The position numbers and the translations under genes are program-made. Of a stretch of DNA of 64,000 nucleotides, positions 1 to 8,574 are shown piece by piece (the stretch's first letter is position 1; every line of letters starts with the position of its first letter). This DNA comes from Rhizobium lusitanum (GTDB lineage Bacteria; Pseudomonadota; Alphaproteobacteria; Rhizobiales; Rhizobiaceae). The notes under the pieces are model-generated. The model was not told the DNA's origin. It did not search any database and saw only the letters and a program-made list of their open reading frames with translations. The stretch spans positions 2,331,501-2,395,500 of the forward strand of contig NZ_CP050308.1 of assembly GCF_014189535.1 (NCBI RefSeq). Reading direction: 5' to 3'.

Positions 1-74
1 ACGACGACGAGGGCGATGCGCTGCGGGAGCGGACGGGCCATAAACCGCGCAAGCAGGGCCGACCGTCTTGGCAT
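1..74 (-). CDS. N-terminal fragment of a minus-strand protein, possibly peptidoglycan transglycosylase MtgA
   Basis: An open frame begins at an ATG at 72-74 (reverse strand) and runs off the left edge without a stop; only 24 codons are visible. A strong ribosome binding site (AGGAGGAA, about six bases before the ATG) supports the start. The visible residues are basic and then turn hydrophobic (IALVVV at the edge), as in an N-terminal membrane anchor. It diverges from ispA. In other rhizobia I recall a monofunctional transglycosylase gene (mtgA) next to ispA, and a short cytoplasmic tail followed by one membrane helix would fit, but the fragment is too short to prove it. Confidence 0.4.
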   Translation of the reverse strand, partial: MPRRSALLARFMARPLPQRIALVV

Positions 75-291
75 CTCGGCTTCCTCCTCGCTGTCCGTCG
101 ATATGTCCAATTGCCGAAGGTCCACCATCACCCCATCCCGGAACATGCCTTGCACATTCGGGGAACGCGCTGGGAATGCTCCAATCGTCATACCGTCTAC
201 ACAAAGCGATGACCAGAGTGCGACGAAATTCCCCTCCGGGCTGTTGACAATTCCCGTTGCCAGCGACCGGCACTCATGCCAAACAGCGGCC

Positions 292-1203
292 ATGGACAGC
301 ACCTCCTCCTTCGAACATCGCCTCAGGGACAATGCCGGCAAGGTCGAGGCTGTGCTGAGCCGACTTCTCGCCGATGCCCGCCTGGACGACGAGATCGCCC
401 GCCCTGCCCGCCTGCTGGAGGCGATGCGCCATGGCGTGCTGAACGGCGGCAAGCGGCTGAGGCCTTTTCTGGTGATGGAGACCGCGGCACTTCTCGGCGG
501 CAACGGCGATGCGGCGCTACGGATCGGTGCGGCACTCGAATGCGTTCACTGCTATTCCCTGGTGCATGACGACCTGCCGGCCATGGATGACGACGATCTG
601 CGCCGCGGCCAGCCGACCGTCCATATCGCCTTCGACTACGCAACGGCGATCCTTGCCGGCGACAGCCTGCTGACCTACGCCTTCGATATCATCGCCGCTC
701 CTGAAACGGAGCTGCCAGCAGACCGTAAGATGGAGCTCGTGCTGGCGCTGTCTCGCGCCGCCGGTATCGGCGGCATGGCCGGCGGCCAGGCGCTCGATCT
801 CGCCGCCGAGAAAGTGACGCCGGACGAACGGGGCATCACCACGCTGCAGGCCATGAAGACCGGCGCGCTGATCCGCTACGCCTGCGAAGCCGGCGCCATC
901 ATTGCCGGCTCATCGGCCGGGGACCGGCAACGACTGCGCAGCTTCGGCGAAAAGATCGGGCTTGCCTTCCAGCTTGCCGACGACCTCCTCGACCTCACCG
1001 CCGACGCCGCCACCATGGGCAAGGCAACCGGCAAGGATGCCGCGCGCGGCAAGGGCACGCTGGTGGCGCTACACGGCCAGGCATGGGCCGAGACGACACT
1101 TGCAAGACTGGTGCGCGAAGCAACGGAGCTGCTGTCTCCCTATGGGGAAAAGGCGGTCATCCTGATCGAGACCGCGCGTTTCGTGGCAAACCGGAAGAGC
1201 TGA
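292..1203 (+). CDS. ispA: Polyprenyl (farnesyl/geranyl) diphosphate synthase IspA
   Basis: Short-chain trans-prenyl diphosphate synthase that condenses isopentenyl diphosphate with an allylic diphosphate in cytosolic isoprenoid synthesis. Both Asp-rich motifs are visible: the first is HDDLPAMDDDDLRRG (DDxxxxD type, typical of bacterial IspA) near residue 85, and the second is LADDLLDLT near residue 225. GGKRLRP near residue 50 binds isopentenyl diphosphate, and KTGALI is present. From the ATG at 292 the product is 303 residues, the usual length. The frame is open upstream to base 16, but those residues show no family similarity, so 292 was chosen. ispG lies 0.8 kb away on the other strand, so two isoprenoid genes are neighbours. 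Confidence 0.93.
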   Translation: MDSTSSFEHRLRDNAGKVEAVLSRLLADARLDDEIARPARLLEAMRHGVLNGGKRLRPFLVMETAALLGGNGDAALRIGAALECVHCYSLVHDDLPAMDDDDLRRGQPTVHIAFDYATAILAGDSLLTYAFDIIAAPETELPADRKMELVLALSRAAGIGGMAGGQALDLAAEKVTPDERGITTLQAMKTGALIRYACEAGAIIAGSSAGDRQRLRSFGEKIGLAFQLADDLLDLTADAATMGKATGKDAARGKGTLVALHGQAWAETTLARLVREATELLSPYGEKAVILIETARFVANRKS

Positions 1204-1329
1204 GCCTTCGCTTCAGGCGTTATTGGATCGCCGGACATGTCCCCGTGACAAGAAATCGCGTGGAAAATGGGTGACCTCCCTGCCTTTCCGTGGCAGATAT
1301 CGTCGCCTGAAATCCCCCGGAGCTATCCC

Positions 1330-1971
1330 ATGCATGAGGCGCTCGCCTATCTGCCGCAGATCTTGCCGGCCTATATCGCCTATATCATCGCCGTCGTCAG
1401 TCCCGGACCGGCGATCATGGCCATCATCGCCACGTCGATGACGCATGGCCGCAAGTCGGGCATGGCGATCTCGCTCGGTATCTTCGGCGGCTCGCTGACC
1501 TGGGCGATCGCGGCGGCCGCCGGGCTTGCGACCCTATTGCATAGCTATGCGATCGCGCTCGAGATTCTGAAAGTCTTCGGCGGGCTCTATCTGCTCTATC
1601 TCGCCTACAAGGCATTGCGCGCCGCGCGCGCAAGCGGCGACTTGCAAGCGGCCGTGACGGAGGCAAAAGCACCAAGCTACAGATCGCTGATCCTGCGCGG
1701 CTACGGCATCCACGTCACCAATCCGAAGGCGATCTTCGCCTGGCTCGCCATCATCGCGCTCGGCATGCCGCAGGGCGCACCGGCCTCGGTTGCTGTGCTG
1801 ATCATAGCGGTCTGCGGAACGACCGGCTTTATCGCCTTCATGGGCTATGCGCTGCTGTTCTCGACGCCGCATGCGCTGAAGATCTACAGGAGCGCGCGCC
1901 GCTGGATCGAAGGCGCGATGGCCGGCTTCTATTGCTTTGCCGGCATCAAGCTGCTGACCAGCAACATCTAA
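1330..1971 (+). CDS. LysE family amino-acid/homoserine exporter
   Basis: Inner-membrane protein of the LysE/RhtB family, which exports amino acids or related metabolites by proton antiport. The 213-residue product starting at 1330 has the expected length and about six hydrophobic segments. The N-terminal signature VSPGPAIMAIIATSMTHGRK (residues 20-39) matches the family pattern PGP....I..S...G...G, and NPKAIFAWLAI near residue 133 is the second conserved region. The ATG at 1330 follows a GGAG about eight bases upstream; a longer frame from 1267 would add a non-hydrophobic extension atypical of the family. Substrate unknown. A paralogue of the same family lies at 48230-48868. Confidence 0.88.
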   Translation: MHEALAYLPQILPAYIAYIIAVVSPGPAIMAIIATSMTHGRKSGMAISLGIFGGSLTWAIAAAAGLATLLHSYAIALEILKVFGGLYLLYLAYKALRAARASGDLQAAVTEAKAPSYRSLILRGYGIHVTNPKAIFAWLAIIALGMPQGAPASVAVLIIAVCGTTGFIAFMGYALLFSTPHALKIYRSARRWIEGAMAGFYCFAGIKLLTSNI

Positions 1972-1982
1972 GGCAAGATTTG

Positions 1983-2002
1983 GCGGCGGATCACTCCGCC
2001 GC
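1983..2002. terminator. Hairpin between convergent lysE-like gene and ispG
   Basis: A perfect 8-bp inverted repeat (GCGGCGGA / TCCGCCGC) with a TCAC loop spans the ispG stop codon, where the two genes converge 19 bases apart. Neither side has a clear T tract, so termination is inferred from position only. Confidence 0.35.
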
Positions 2003-3244
2003 GACGCTCTTCTGGCCGAAACGCTTCTCGATATAATCGGCGACCAGCGCTTCGAAGTCCGAAGCGATACTCGGGCCGCGCAGCGTCATTGCCTTCTGGC
2101 CGTCGATGAAGACGGGGGCGGCGGGCGATTCGCCGGTGCCGGGCAGCGAGATGCCGATATCGGCATGCTTGCTCTCGCCGGGACCATTGACGATGCAGCC
2201 CATGACGGCGACGTTGAGCGCTTCGACACCAGGATATTTCTCGCGCCAGACCGGCATGTTCTTGCGCAGGTCGTTCTGGATGTTCTGCGCCAGCTCCTGG
2301 AACACGGTCGAGGTCGTGCGGCCGCAGCCGGGACAAGCCGCGACAACGGGCACGAACTGACGGAAACCCATCACCTGCAGCAGCTCCTGCGCCACCTGCA
2401 CCTCGCGGGTGCGGTCGCCATTCGGCTCCGGCGTCAACGAGACGCGGACGGTATCGCCGATGCCGTGCTGCAGCACATAGCCCATGGCAGCCGACGAGGC
2501 GACGATGCCCTTGCTGCCCATGCCAGCCTCGGTGAGGCCGAGATGCAGCGCATGGTCGGAGCGCTGGGCGAGCATGGAATAGACGGCGATCAGGTCCTGC
2601 ACCTGGCTGACCTTGGCCGAGAGAATGATGCGGTTGCGCGGCAGGCCGATTTCCCCGGCGAGATCCGCCGAGATCAGCGCCGACTGCACGATCGTCTCGC
2701 GCGTCACCTGGCGGGCAGATAGCGGCGAGCCGGCGGCAGAGTTCTGGTCCATCAGCGCCGTCAGCAGATCCTGATCGAGCGACCCCCAGTTGACGCCGAT
2801 GCGCACCGGCTTGTCGTAGCGGATCGCCATCTCGATGATCTCGGCGAACTGCTTGTCCTTCTTGTCCTTGAAGCCGACGTTGCCGGGATTGATGCGGTAT
2901 TTTGCCAGCGCCTCGGCGCAGGCCGGATGATCGGCCAAAAGCTTGTGGCCGATATAATGGAAATCGCCGATCAGCGGCACGTCCATGCCGAGCCGCAGCA
3001 GCCGCTCACGGATCTTCGGCACGGCGGCGGCACTTTCGTCGCGGTCGACGGTAATGCGCACCAGCTCCGAGCCGGCCTTGAACAGGGCGGCCACTTGCGC
3101 CACCGTCGAATCGATATCGGCGGTGTCGGTATTGGTCATGGACTGCACGACCACGGGCGCGCCGCCACCGACGATAACGCCGCCGACATCGACGGCAACG
3201 GAGGAACGGCGCGGGCTCGGATCAAAATCACTGGCGGACGACAT
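1991..3244 (-). CDS. ispG: 4-hydroxy-3-methylbut-2-en-1-yl diphosphate synthase IspG (GcpE)
   Basis: [4Fe-4S] enzyme of the MEP pathway that reduces methylerythritol cyclodiphosphate to HMBPP. The 417-residue protein has the family length for the two-domain bacterial form: an N-terminal TIM barrel (starting [20 protein letters not shown], with NPGNVG near residue 121) and a C-terminal reductase domain with the cluster cysteines in ACPGCGRTT (about residues 298-306) and in GCIVNGPGE (about 345-353). It is transcribed towards the lysE-like gene and reads away from the MFS gene upstream. The ATG at 3244 has only a weak GAGAG ribosome site. Confidence 0.95.
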   Translation of the reverse strand: MSSASDFDPSPRRSSVAVDVGGVIVGGGAPVVVQSMTNTDTADIDSTVAQVAALFKAGSELVRITVDRDESAAAVPKIRERLLRLGMDVPLIGDFHYIGHKLLADHPACAEALAKYRINPGNVGFKDKKDKQFAEIIEMAIRYDKPVRIGVNWGSLDQDLLTALMDQNSAAGSPLSARQVTRETIVQSALISADLAGEIGLPRNRIILSAKVSQVQDLIAVYSMLAQRSDHALHLGLTEAGMGSKGIVASSAAMGYVLQHGIGDTVRVSLTPEPNGDRTREVQVAQELLQVMGFRQFVPVVAACPGCGRTTSTVFQELAQNIQNDLRKNMPVWREKYPGVEALNVAVMGCIVNGPGESKHADIGISLPGTGESPAAPVFIDGQKAMTLRGPSIASDFEALVADYIEKRFGQKSVAAE

Positions 3245-3370
3245 GGAAAACTCTCGTTAGCCCTGGGGAATTGCTGCCTTTCAGGTGGATCACGGAGCGG
3301 TCGTTGTCAACCGCTCCGGATATCACTTTCTCGGCCTGGAACATGACCCTAGCGGGTCAAGACGGCCGAA

Positions 3371-4570
3371 TTAATGCGAATTCTCGCCGATGCCGTCGGC
3401 GTAACGCGCCAGCGACGAGAGAGCCAAGACGACGAGCAGCAGCACCGGCAGTGCCAGCAGGACCGGCGAGAAACCGACATGCTCGGCGGCAAAACCGATC
3501 GCGGAGGGCGCCACCAGCATGCCGGAATAGCCGAGCGTGGTGACGACCGAGATGCCGATGCCCGGCTGCAACCCCGGAATGTTGCCGGCGGCGGAAAAGG
3601 CGATCGGCACCATGTTGGAAATACCGATGCCGCACAGCGCGAAGCCGACAATGGCCAATTCCGCATTCGGCGCCAGCGCCGCGATCACCATGCCGACAAT
3701 GGCGAAAACCGTGCAGACGCGCAGCGTCCTGACGGCACCCAGCTGGTCGCGAACGAAATCGCCGGCAAAGCGCATCACCGCCATGGTGAGGGAGAAAGCG
3801 GCAAAGCCGAAGCCCGACAGCGTCACGGAGGCTGCCTTTTCCTGGCTGAGATAGAGCGCGCTCCAATCCAGCACGGCACCCTCCGGCATCATCGAGAACA
3901 GCGCCATCAGGCCGAGCAGCCAGGGCAGCGGCACCATCGGCAACCGCGCCTTCGGCTTCGCCTCGTCTGGATGCGGCTGGTCGCCCAGGATCATCGGCCA
4001 TGCCACGGCCAGGATGAGGATGGAAAGCACGGTGACGACCTCGGCGTGGCCGAGGAAGCCCAGATGCGAGATCAGGAAACCGCCGATCGCCGCACCGAGG
4101 AGACCGCCAAGGCTCCAGAAGGCGTGGCAGGACGACATGATCGCCCGACGCATGGATTTCTCCACCGAGACGGCATTGGCGTTCATCGCCACGTCCATGG
4201 CCCCGATAAAACCGCCAAACAAGAAGATGGCAATGGCCGCGGTCCACACACTTTCGACCAGGGTCATGGCGAGCAGCATCGGCACCAGCAGCACGGCGAA
4301 GGCCTTGACGACGATCTTCGAGCCGCGCCCGGCAATCTGCGCGCCGGCAATCGGCATCATCACCAGCGAGCCAACGCCGAAGACCAGGATCATCAGACCG
4401 AGTTCAAACTTGCTCAGTTGCAGCCGCTCGGCAAACTCCGGAATCTTTGGTGCCCAGCAACCGACGCTGAAGCCGTTCATTAGAAACAGCAGCGAGACGG
4501 CTGCGCGCGGTTTCGCAAAGAATCCGCTTCTGCGCGCCTGAAGACTCTCGGATTGCATCATATCATTCAT
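3371..4570 (-). CDS. MFS transporter (YbjJ/fucose-permease-like)
   Basis: Major facilitator superfamily permease of 399 residues with about twelve hydrophobic segments. The N-terminus LFLMNGFSVGCWAPKIPEFAERL resembles the YbjJ/fucose-permease branch, in which helix 1 is followed by W.P.IP. The ATG at 4570 is preceded by GGGGA with good spacing. It lies downstream of no other gene on its strand and is divergent from the EamA exporter at 4827, with about 255 bases between the two starts. Substrate cannot be told from sequence; relatives include drug and sugar permeases. Confidence 0.85.
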   Translation of the reverse strand: MNDMMQSESLQARRSGFFAKPRAAVSLLFLMNGFSVGCWAPKIPEFAERLQLSKFELGLMILVFGVGSLVMMPIAGAQIAGRGSKIVVKAFAVLLVPMLLAMTLVESVWTAAIAIFLFGGFIGAMDVAMNANAVSVEKSMRRAIMSSCHAFWSLGGLLGAAIGGFLISHLGFLGHAEVVTVLSILILAVAWPMILGDQPHPDEAKPKARLPMVPLPWLLGLMALFSMMPEGAVLDWSALYLSQEKAASVTLSGFGFAAFSLTMAVMRFAGDFVRDQLGAVRTLRVCTVFAIVGMVIAALAPNAELAIVGFALCGIGISNMVPIAFSAAGNIPGLQPGIGISVVTTLGYSGMLVAPSAIGFAAEHVGFSPVLLALPVLLLVVLALSSLARYADGIGENSH

Positions 4571-4826
4571 GGAAAATCCCCCAAATCAGAGCTCGCAACA
4601 TATTTAAATCGATTGAAATCGCAATATCCGAAAAGAATCATATTGGTCACGTTTCGTCTCCATCTGTTAAAACGGAAGCAACGGGGCCACAACCACGCAT
4701 AAATATCTCCCACCCGATCTGCCCTGCTCATATGCCCTATTGACGACGAAAAGGTAGGCTCCTATCGGTTGAGCCAGACAAGATTCCTCGACTGCTTCGC
4801 ATCGGCCCTTCCCCCTTGGTACTCTA

Positions 4827-5699
4827 GTGAAAAACCCCATCAGCTACGGCATCCTGCTTACGGCCTTCGGCTATATGCTGTTCACCGCCCATGACTCGGC
4901 AGTGAAACTGCTGGTCGTCACCATCCCGGTCTGGCAGGTGCTCTTCCTTCGAAGCTGCGCCATCCTTGCCGGCTGTTTCCTCTACGAAGGGCCATCGCTG
5001 GTGGGCAAAGTGGCGCGCTCGCCGGTGGTCAAGCCGATGATCGTGCGCAGCATGCTGCTGCTGGTCGCCTGGATCTCCTATTATTCGGCCGCCCAATATC
5101 TCCAGCTCGCCGAGGTCACCACCCTCTACTATGCCGCCCCGATCGTCGGCACGATCCTTGCGACCATCGTGCTTAGGGAAAAGGTCACCGTCGCCCGCTG
5201 GATGGCTGTCGGCGTCGGCTTCTGCGGCGTAGTTATCGCCTCCAATCCCGTGGGACTGTCGATCTCCTGGCCGGTCTATCTCGCCTTGCAGGCCGCCGTC
5301 CTCTGGGCAACCGGTATGGTGCTGCTGCGCAAGACCGCGCTGCATGAAAAGAGCCATATCCAGATGGCCGTTTCCAATATCATGCTAATCCTGATGACGG
5401 GCACGATGGCGATCCTGCATTGGAAGACGCCGACAAGCCACGAACTCATCCTGCTCTGCATCACCGGCATCTTCTCCGGCATCGGCCAACTGGCGCTGTT
5501 CGAAGGCATGCGCCAGGCGCCGGTCTCGGTGCTCGCCCCATTCGAATATACCTCGCTCGTCTGGGCCTTTGCGCTCGGCTATCTCATCTGGGGCGACGTA
5601 CCCGGCATCAACACCTTCCTGGGCGCGATCCTGATCCTCAGCGCCGGGCTGATCATTATCATCAGTGAGCGGAAACGGCGGCGGGTGTCGGTGGTTTGA
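4827..5699 (+). CDS. EamA/DMT family transporter
   Basis: Drug/metabolite transporter superfamily membrane protein of 290 residues with ten predicted hydrophobic segments, arranged as two EamA repeats (roughly residues 5-135 and 150-285). Typical features are W.VLFLRS near residue 34 at the start of the second helix, EV.TLYYAAPIVGTI near residue 97, and LREKVTVARW closing the first repeat. The start is a GTG at 4827, immediately after an in-frame TAG, so no longer form is possible; ATGs further in would cut into the first helix. Export substrate unknown. Confidence 0.87.
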   Translation: MKNPISYGILLTAFGYMLFTAHDSAVKLLVVTIPVWQVLFLRSCAILAGCFLYEGPSLVGKVARSPVVKPMIVRSMLLLVAWISYYSAAQYLQLAEVTTLYYAAPIVGTILATIVLREKVTVARWMAVGVGFCGVVIASNPVGLSISWPVYLALQAAVLWATGMVLLRKTALHEKSHIQMAVSNIMLILMTGTMAILHWKTPTSHELILLCITGIFSGIGQLALFEGMRQAPVSVLAPFEYTSLVWAFALGYLIWGDVPGINTFLGAILILSAGLIIIISERKRRRVSVV

Positions 5700-5884
5700 G
5701 GTGGGGTTGGGGTGTCGGGCTCGCTATGCGGTGTCGCATCGGGGTGGATGGATGAGTTCTTCGGTGGCAATCGCCGTCATAATTAACAGAAAATAGCGCC
5801 AAAAGCGGACGCTTTCACCCGGCATATACGCGTGATGCAGATAAGATGAGCAATATCCGCTAGCGTTTACGCCGCCCGTCTCGG

Positions 5885-7486
5885 CTAAGAAAACTTAAGC
5901 TTGAACAAAATCTTGAGCAAAGCCTCAACTGTCTCTCTGTAGCTCTTCACATCGTTGTCCGTAATACCCACCGAGGCGCGCTCGTGAATTAGCTTGTTGC
6001 GCATCATGTAGAAATGCTTCGCCTTATCGATATGCACCTGAGGAATGCTCGGGACGGCGACCTTCACTGTATCTACCACATTACGACGATTGGTGAATAA
6101 GGTGGCGATATGTGCATCTGTGTAGGTTCTCGGCGGGAAGAGGTCCGTCCGATGGACGATGAACTCTTTTAGCGCAATCTCAAAATTACTATCTAGCAAG
6201 ATCAAAGCGATCCGGTTTCGTGTGTCGAAACGCTGCTTCATGACCACGTCAGTCGCTGCGATCGCTTCGACGAGACCGAGCGTCCAAGGCTGGTCTCGGA
6301 TGATCGTCTTGTTCCTCTCTTTCAGAACCTCTACCCGCACCTTGTTCACGCGAGGCAAAGGAGCCAGTATGAATCGTGGCATATATCCAGGCGCCTCGGT
6401 CGGAACATCCTGAAAGTCGCCAGTGCGGTGATTGAAGACTTCCTCTTCCCAGTTATGTTTCAAGCGACGGGAGAGCGAACTGAAATAGCTTGTAAGTGCG
6501 ATGATAGTTTGTTGGATATGATGAAAGACGTAGTGATCAATATCCACGCCACTCTTGCTGCTGTTCCATGGCATCGTTCGCGCGGCGCCCTTAAGCTCGA
6601 CAATCACTCGGGCGAGTGAAGCGTCCGGGTGAGGTACACCTGCTTCACGAGGCACCTGGTAGCCGACGTCCCTCGTCTTCAATTCCTTTACGATGAGGCG
6701 ATGATTGCAGTAGATGTAGACTCCATAGTTCTCTGCCTCCGGGTCACGGTCGATGATGAGGCCACCCTCGACCTTCGCCAATACATCCTGGAATCCAGCC
6801 ACTGGGATTCTGAAAGTTGACCTCTGCGGTGGGTACTGTTGGGGAAAGGCGAACGCGTCGAAGCGGATTGGCCTGAGCACTTCATCATTCACCCGCAGCA
6901 TACAGCCTTGCTCAATAAACCAACTGTAGGTTTCAGCGAAATGCACTTTCAGCTGATCGATCTCGCGTTGACCGAACGGGCGCCGAAGCTTCGAGATCTC
7001 CACACGTGTCGTATTTGGTGCGATATCGGGGATCAGATATGAGGCTAGATTCCAATCGTCAGATTCCAGCCAATCCTTAGTGACGTCGAGTTGTCGGCTC
7101 GGATTGGTTTTGTATCGCGTTTTAATCTCGACGTGCTCACCAATGGCGACGCTTGCCCGCTTGCTGCCGACGCCGAAGACACCAATGATCGACATTGCCG
7201 GGGTGTTTCCGCTGCCGCCGGGAGCAATAAGAAGTCGAAGTTCCGGTGCCTTCACACCGCCAGCGTTGTCTTGTACTGAGATAAGCTGCCGTTGCAAATC
7301 GAGGTCTATATCGATGGTGAGAGGCTTTACTCTCTCATTGAGCATCCAGAGATCGAGTGCATTGTCAACGAGTTCAGAAAGTCCCGTGCGTAGACCATAG
7401 TCCGCAATAATAGACCAGAAGACTCGTTTGTCGGGCGTTCCGTCTATCGGCTCGCCCTCGGTCTTGATCGTAACAGTACTAACCAT
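5885..7486 (-). CDS. GHKL (Hsp90/MORC-like) ATPase with C-terminal HEPN-like segment
   Basis: A 533-residue protein read from the ATG at 7486. Residues 20-170 hold a complete Bergerat ATP-binding fold: N-box SELVDNALD (E38, N42), G1 box DNAGGV (D73-V78), G2 box GVFGVGSKRA (102-111), and a Thr (NTTRVEIS, about 158-165) in the position of the fourth motif. Residues about 175-330 read as a transducer-type middle domain. The last 110 residues form a separate, probably helical unit that ends in RNKLIHE (R496 to H501), a match to the R-x4-6-H motif of HEPN ribonucleases, followed by a long helix to the end. The gene is solitary and clearly AT-richer than its neighbours, suggesting horizontal gain. 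GHKL ATPases of MORC type are known in bacterial conflict systems; a defence or toxin role is inferred. The fusion with HEPN is read by eye. Confidence 0.82.
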   Translation of the reverse strand: MVSTVTIKTEGEPIDGTPDKRVFWSIIADYGLRTGLSELVDNALDLWMLNERVKPLTIDIDLDLQRQLISVQDNAGGVKAPELRLLIAPGGSGNTPAMSIIGVFGVGSKRASVAIGEHVEIKTRYKTNPSRQLDVTKDWLESDDWNLASYLIPDIAPNTTRVEISKLRRPFGQREIDQLKVHFAETYSWFIEQGCMLRVNDEVLRPIRFDAFAFPQQYPPQRSTFRIPVAGFQDVLAKVEGGLIIDRDPEAENYGVYIYCNHRLIVKELKTRDVGYQVPREAGVPHPDASLARVIVELKGAARTMPWNSSKSGVDIDHYVFHHIQQTIIALTSYFSSLSRRLKHNWEEEVFNHRTGDFQDVPTEAPGYMPRFILAPLPRVNKVRVEVLKERNKTIIRDQPWTLGLVEAIAATDVVMKQRFDTRNRIALILLDSNFEIALKEFIVHRTDLFPPRTYTDAHIATLFTNRRNVVDTVKVAVPSIPQVHIDKAKHFYMMRNKLIHERASVGITDNDVKSYRETVEALLKILFKLKFS

Positions 7487-7839
7487 GTTTCCCCACAGAT
7501 CGAGATATAAAAAGCCCGACGAGAGACGACTTTAGCAGACGACCGCAGGATGACTACTGCAAAATTATTTTTGTCTATGGCTTTTAATCACAGGACAGAA
7601 CGCGATATTCGAAAATACTAGCGGGATCGCAGTAACGCGGTGAATCTTGCACTAACGCTTTGCTTCGAGGAAGAGCCTTAGCAGTGTACAAGTTTGGGGC
7701 TGTCCAGCGCAAACATAACCATAGCCAACACCCCATCATCGGAATCTCCGATAACACCATCGTTTTTCTCCGTTTCCCCTCCCCCGCACCTCTCTGCCAA
7801 GTCTTCGCCCGCAATCATTCACCTTCGGGAGCAAAAGAC
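7487..7839. other. AT-richer divergent spacer without a recognised gene
   Basis: The 353 bases between the GHKL gene and the SDR gene hold no convincing coding frame or RNA. The part next to the GHKL gene shares its lower GC content, so the right boundary of an acquired segment probably lies here, and the promoters of both divergent genes should be in it. Confidence 0.4.
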
Positions 7840-8574
7840 ATGGCACTTGCAGACATCGCGAATTCACGAATCCTCATCGTCGGCGGCAGCTCCGGGATGG
7901 GCCTGGCGTTGGCGAAGTGCGCGCTTGCCGCCGGCGCGGAGGTGATCATCGTCGGACGGAACGAGGACAAGCTTCGGCGCGCCGGCGCGGAACTGCAAAA
8001 TCCGGCCCTCTCCACGGTCGCGGTCGATATCACGCAGGAAGCGCAGGTCGCAGCACTGTTCGAGAAGATCGGCCGGCTCGATCATATCGTCAGCACGGCC
8101 GCCGATATCGAAGGCGCTTATGAATTGCTGCCGGCGCTAGACCTGAAAGCCGCGCAACGGGTGGTGGAGAGCAAATTCTATGGGCCGCTACTGCTCGCCA
8201 AATATGGTGCGCCAAAACTCTCCGCCACCGGCTCCATCACCTTCACCTCCGGTATCGCAGCCTATCGCCCATCGGCGCGAGGCTCGGTCGTCGCCGCCGT
8301 CAACGCAGCGCTCGAGGGACTGGTGCGGGCGCTTGCGGTCGAGCTCGCACCTATCCGCGTCAATGCCGTTTCGCCCGGCTGGGTCAACACACCCATCTGG
8401 ACATTCGTTGCCGGCGACAGGAAGGACGAGACGCTGGACGCCATGGCAAAGCGGCTGCCGGTCGGGCGCGTCGGGCAACCGGAGGATATCGCCGACGCTA
8501 TCGGCTATCTGATGGGCAACGGCTTTACGACGGGGACGACACTGCATGTCGAGGGCGGACATCGGCTGATCTAG
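7840..8574 (+). CDS. SDR family protein lacking the canonical Tyr-Lys catalytic pair
   Basis: Short-chain dehydrogenase/reductase fold of 244 residues from the ATG at 7840 (GGGAG ribosome site upstream). The nucleotide-binding motif is VGGSSGMGLALAK (residues 12-24), close to the classical TGxxxGxG. The region that should carry Ser and YxxxK reads TSGIAAYRPSARG followed by SVVAAVNAALEGL: where classical enzymes have Y...K before AALEGL, this one has hydrophobic residues and Asn. The C-terminal PGWVNTPIW and LHVEGGHRL match the fold. This resembles the Lin1944-like SDR group, which lacks the usual active-site residues, so reductase activity is uncertain. It overlaps the LysR gene 3' to 3' by 50 bases. 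Confidence 0.85.
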   Translation: MALADIANSRILIVGGSSGMGLALAKCALAAGAEVIIVGRNEDKLRRAGAELQNPALSTVAVDITQEAQVAALFEKIGRLDHIVSTAADIEGAYELLPALDLKAAQRVVESKFYGPLLLAKYGAPKLSATGSITFTSGIAAYRPSARGSVVAAVNAALEGLVRALAVELAPIRVNAVSPGWVNTPIWTFVAGDRKDETLDAMAKRLPVGRVGQPEDIADAIGYLMGNGFTTGTTLHVEGGHRLI

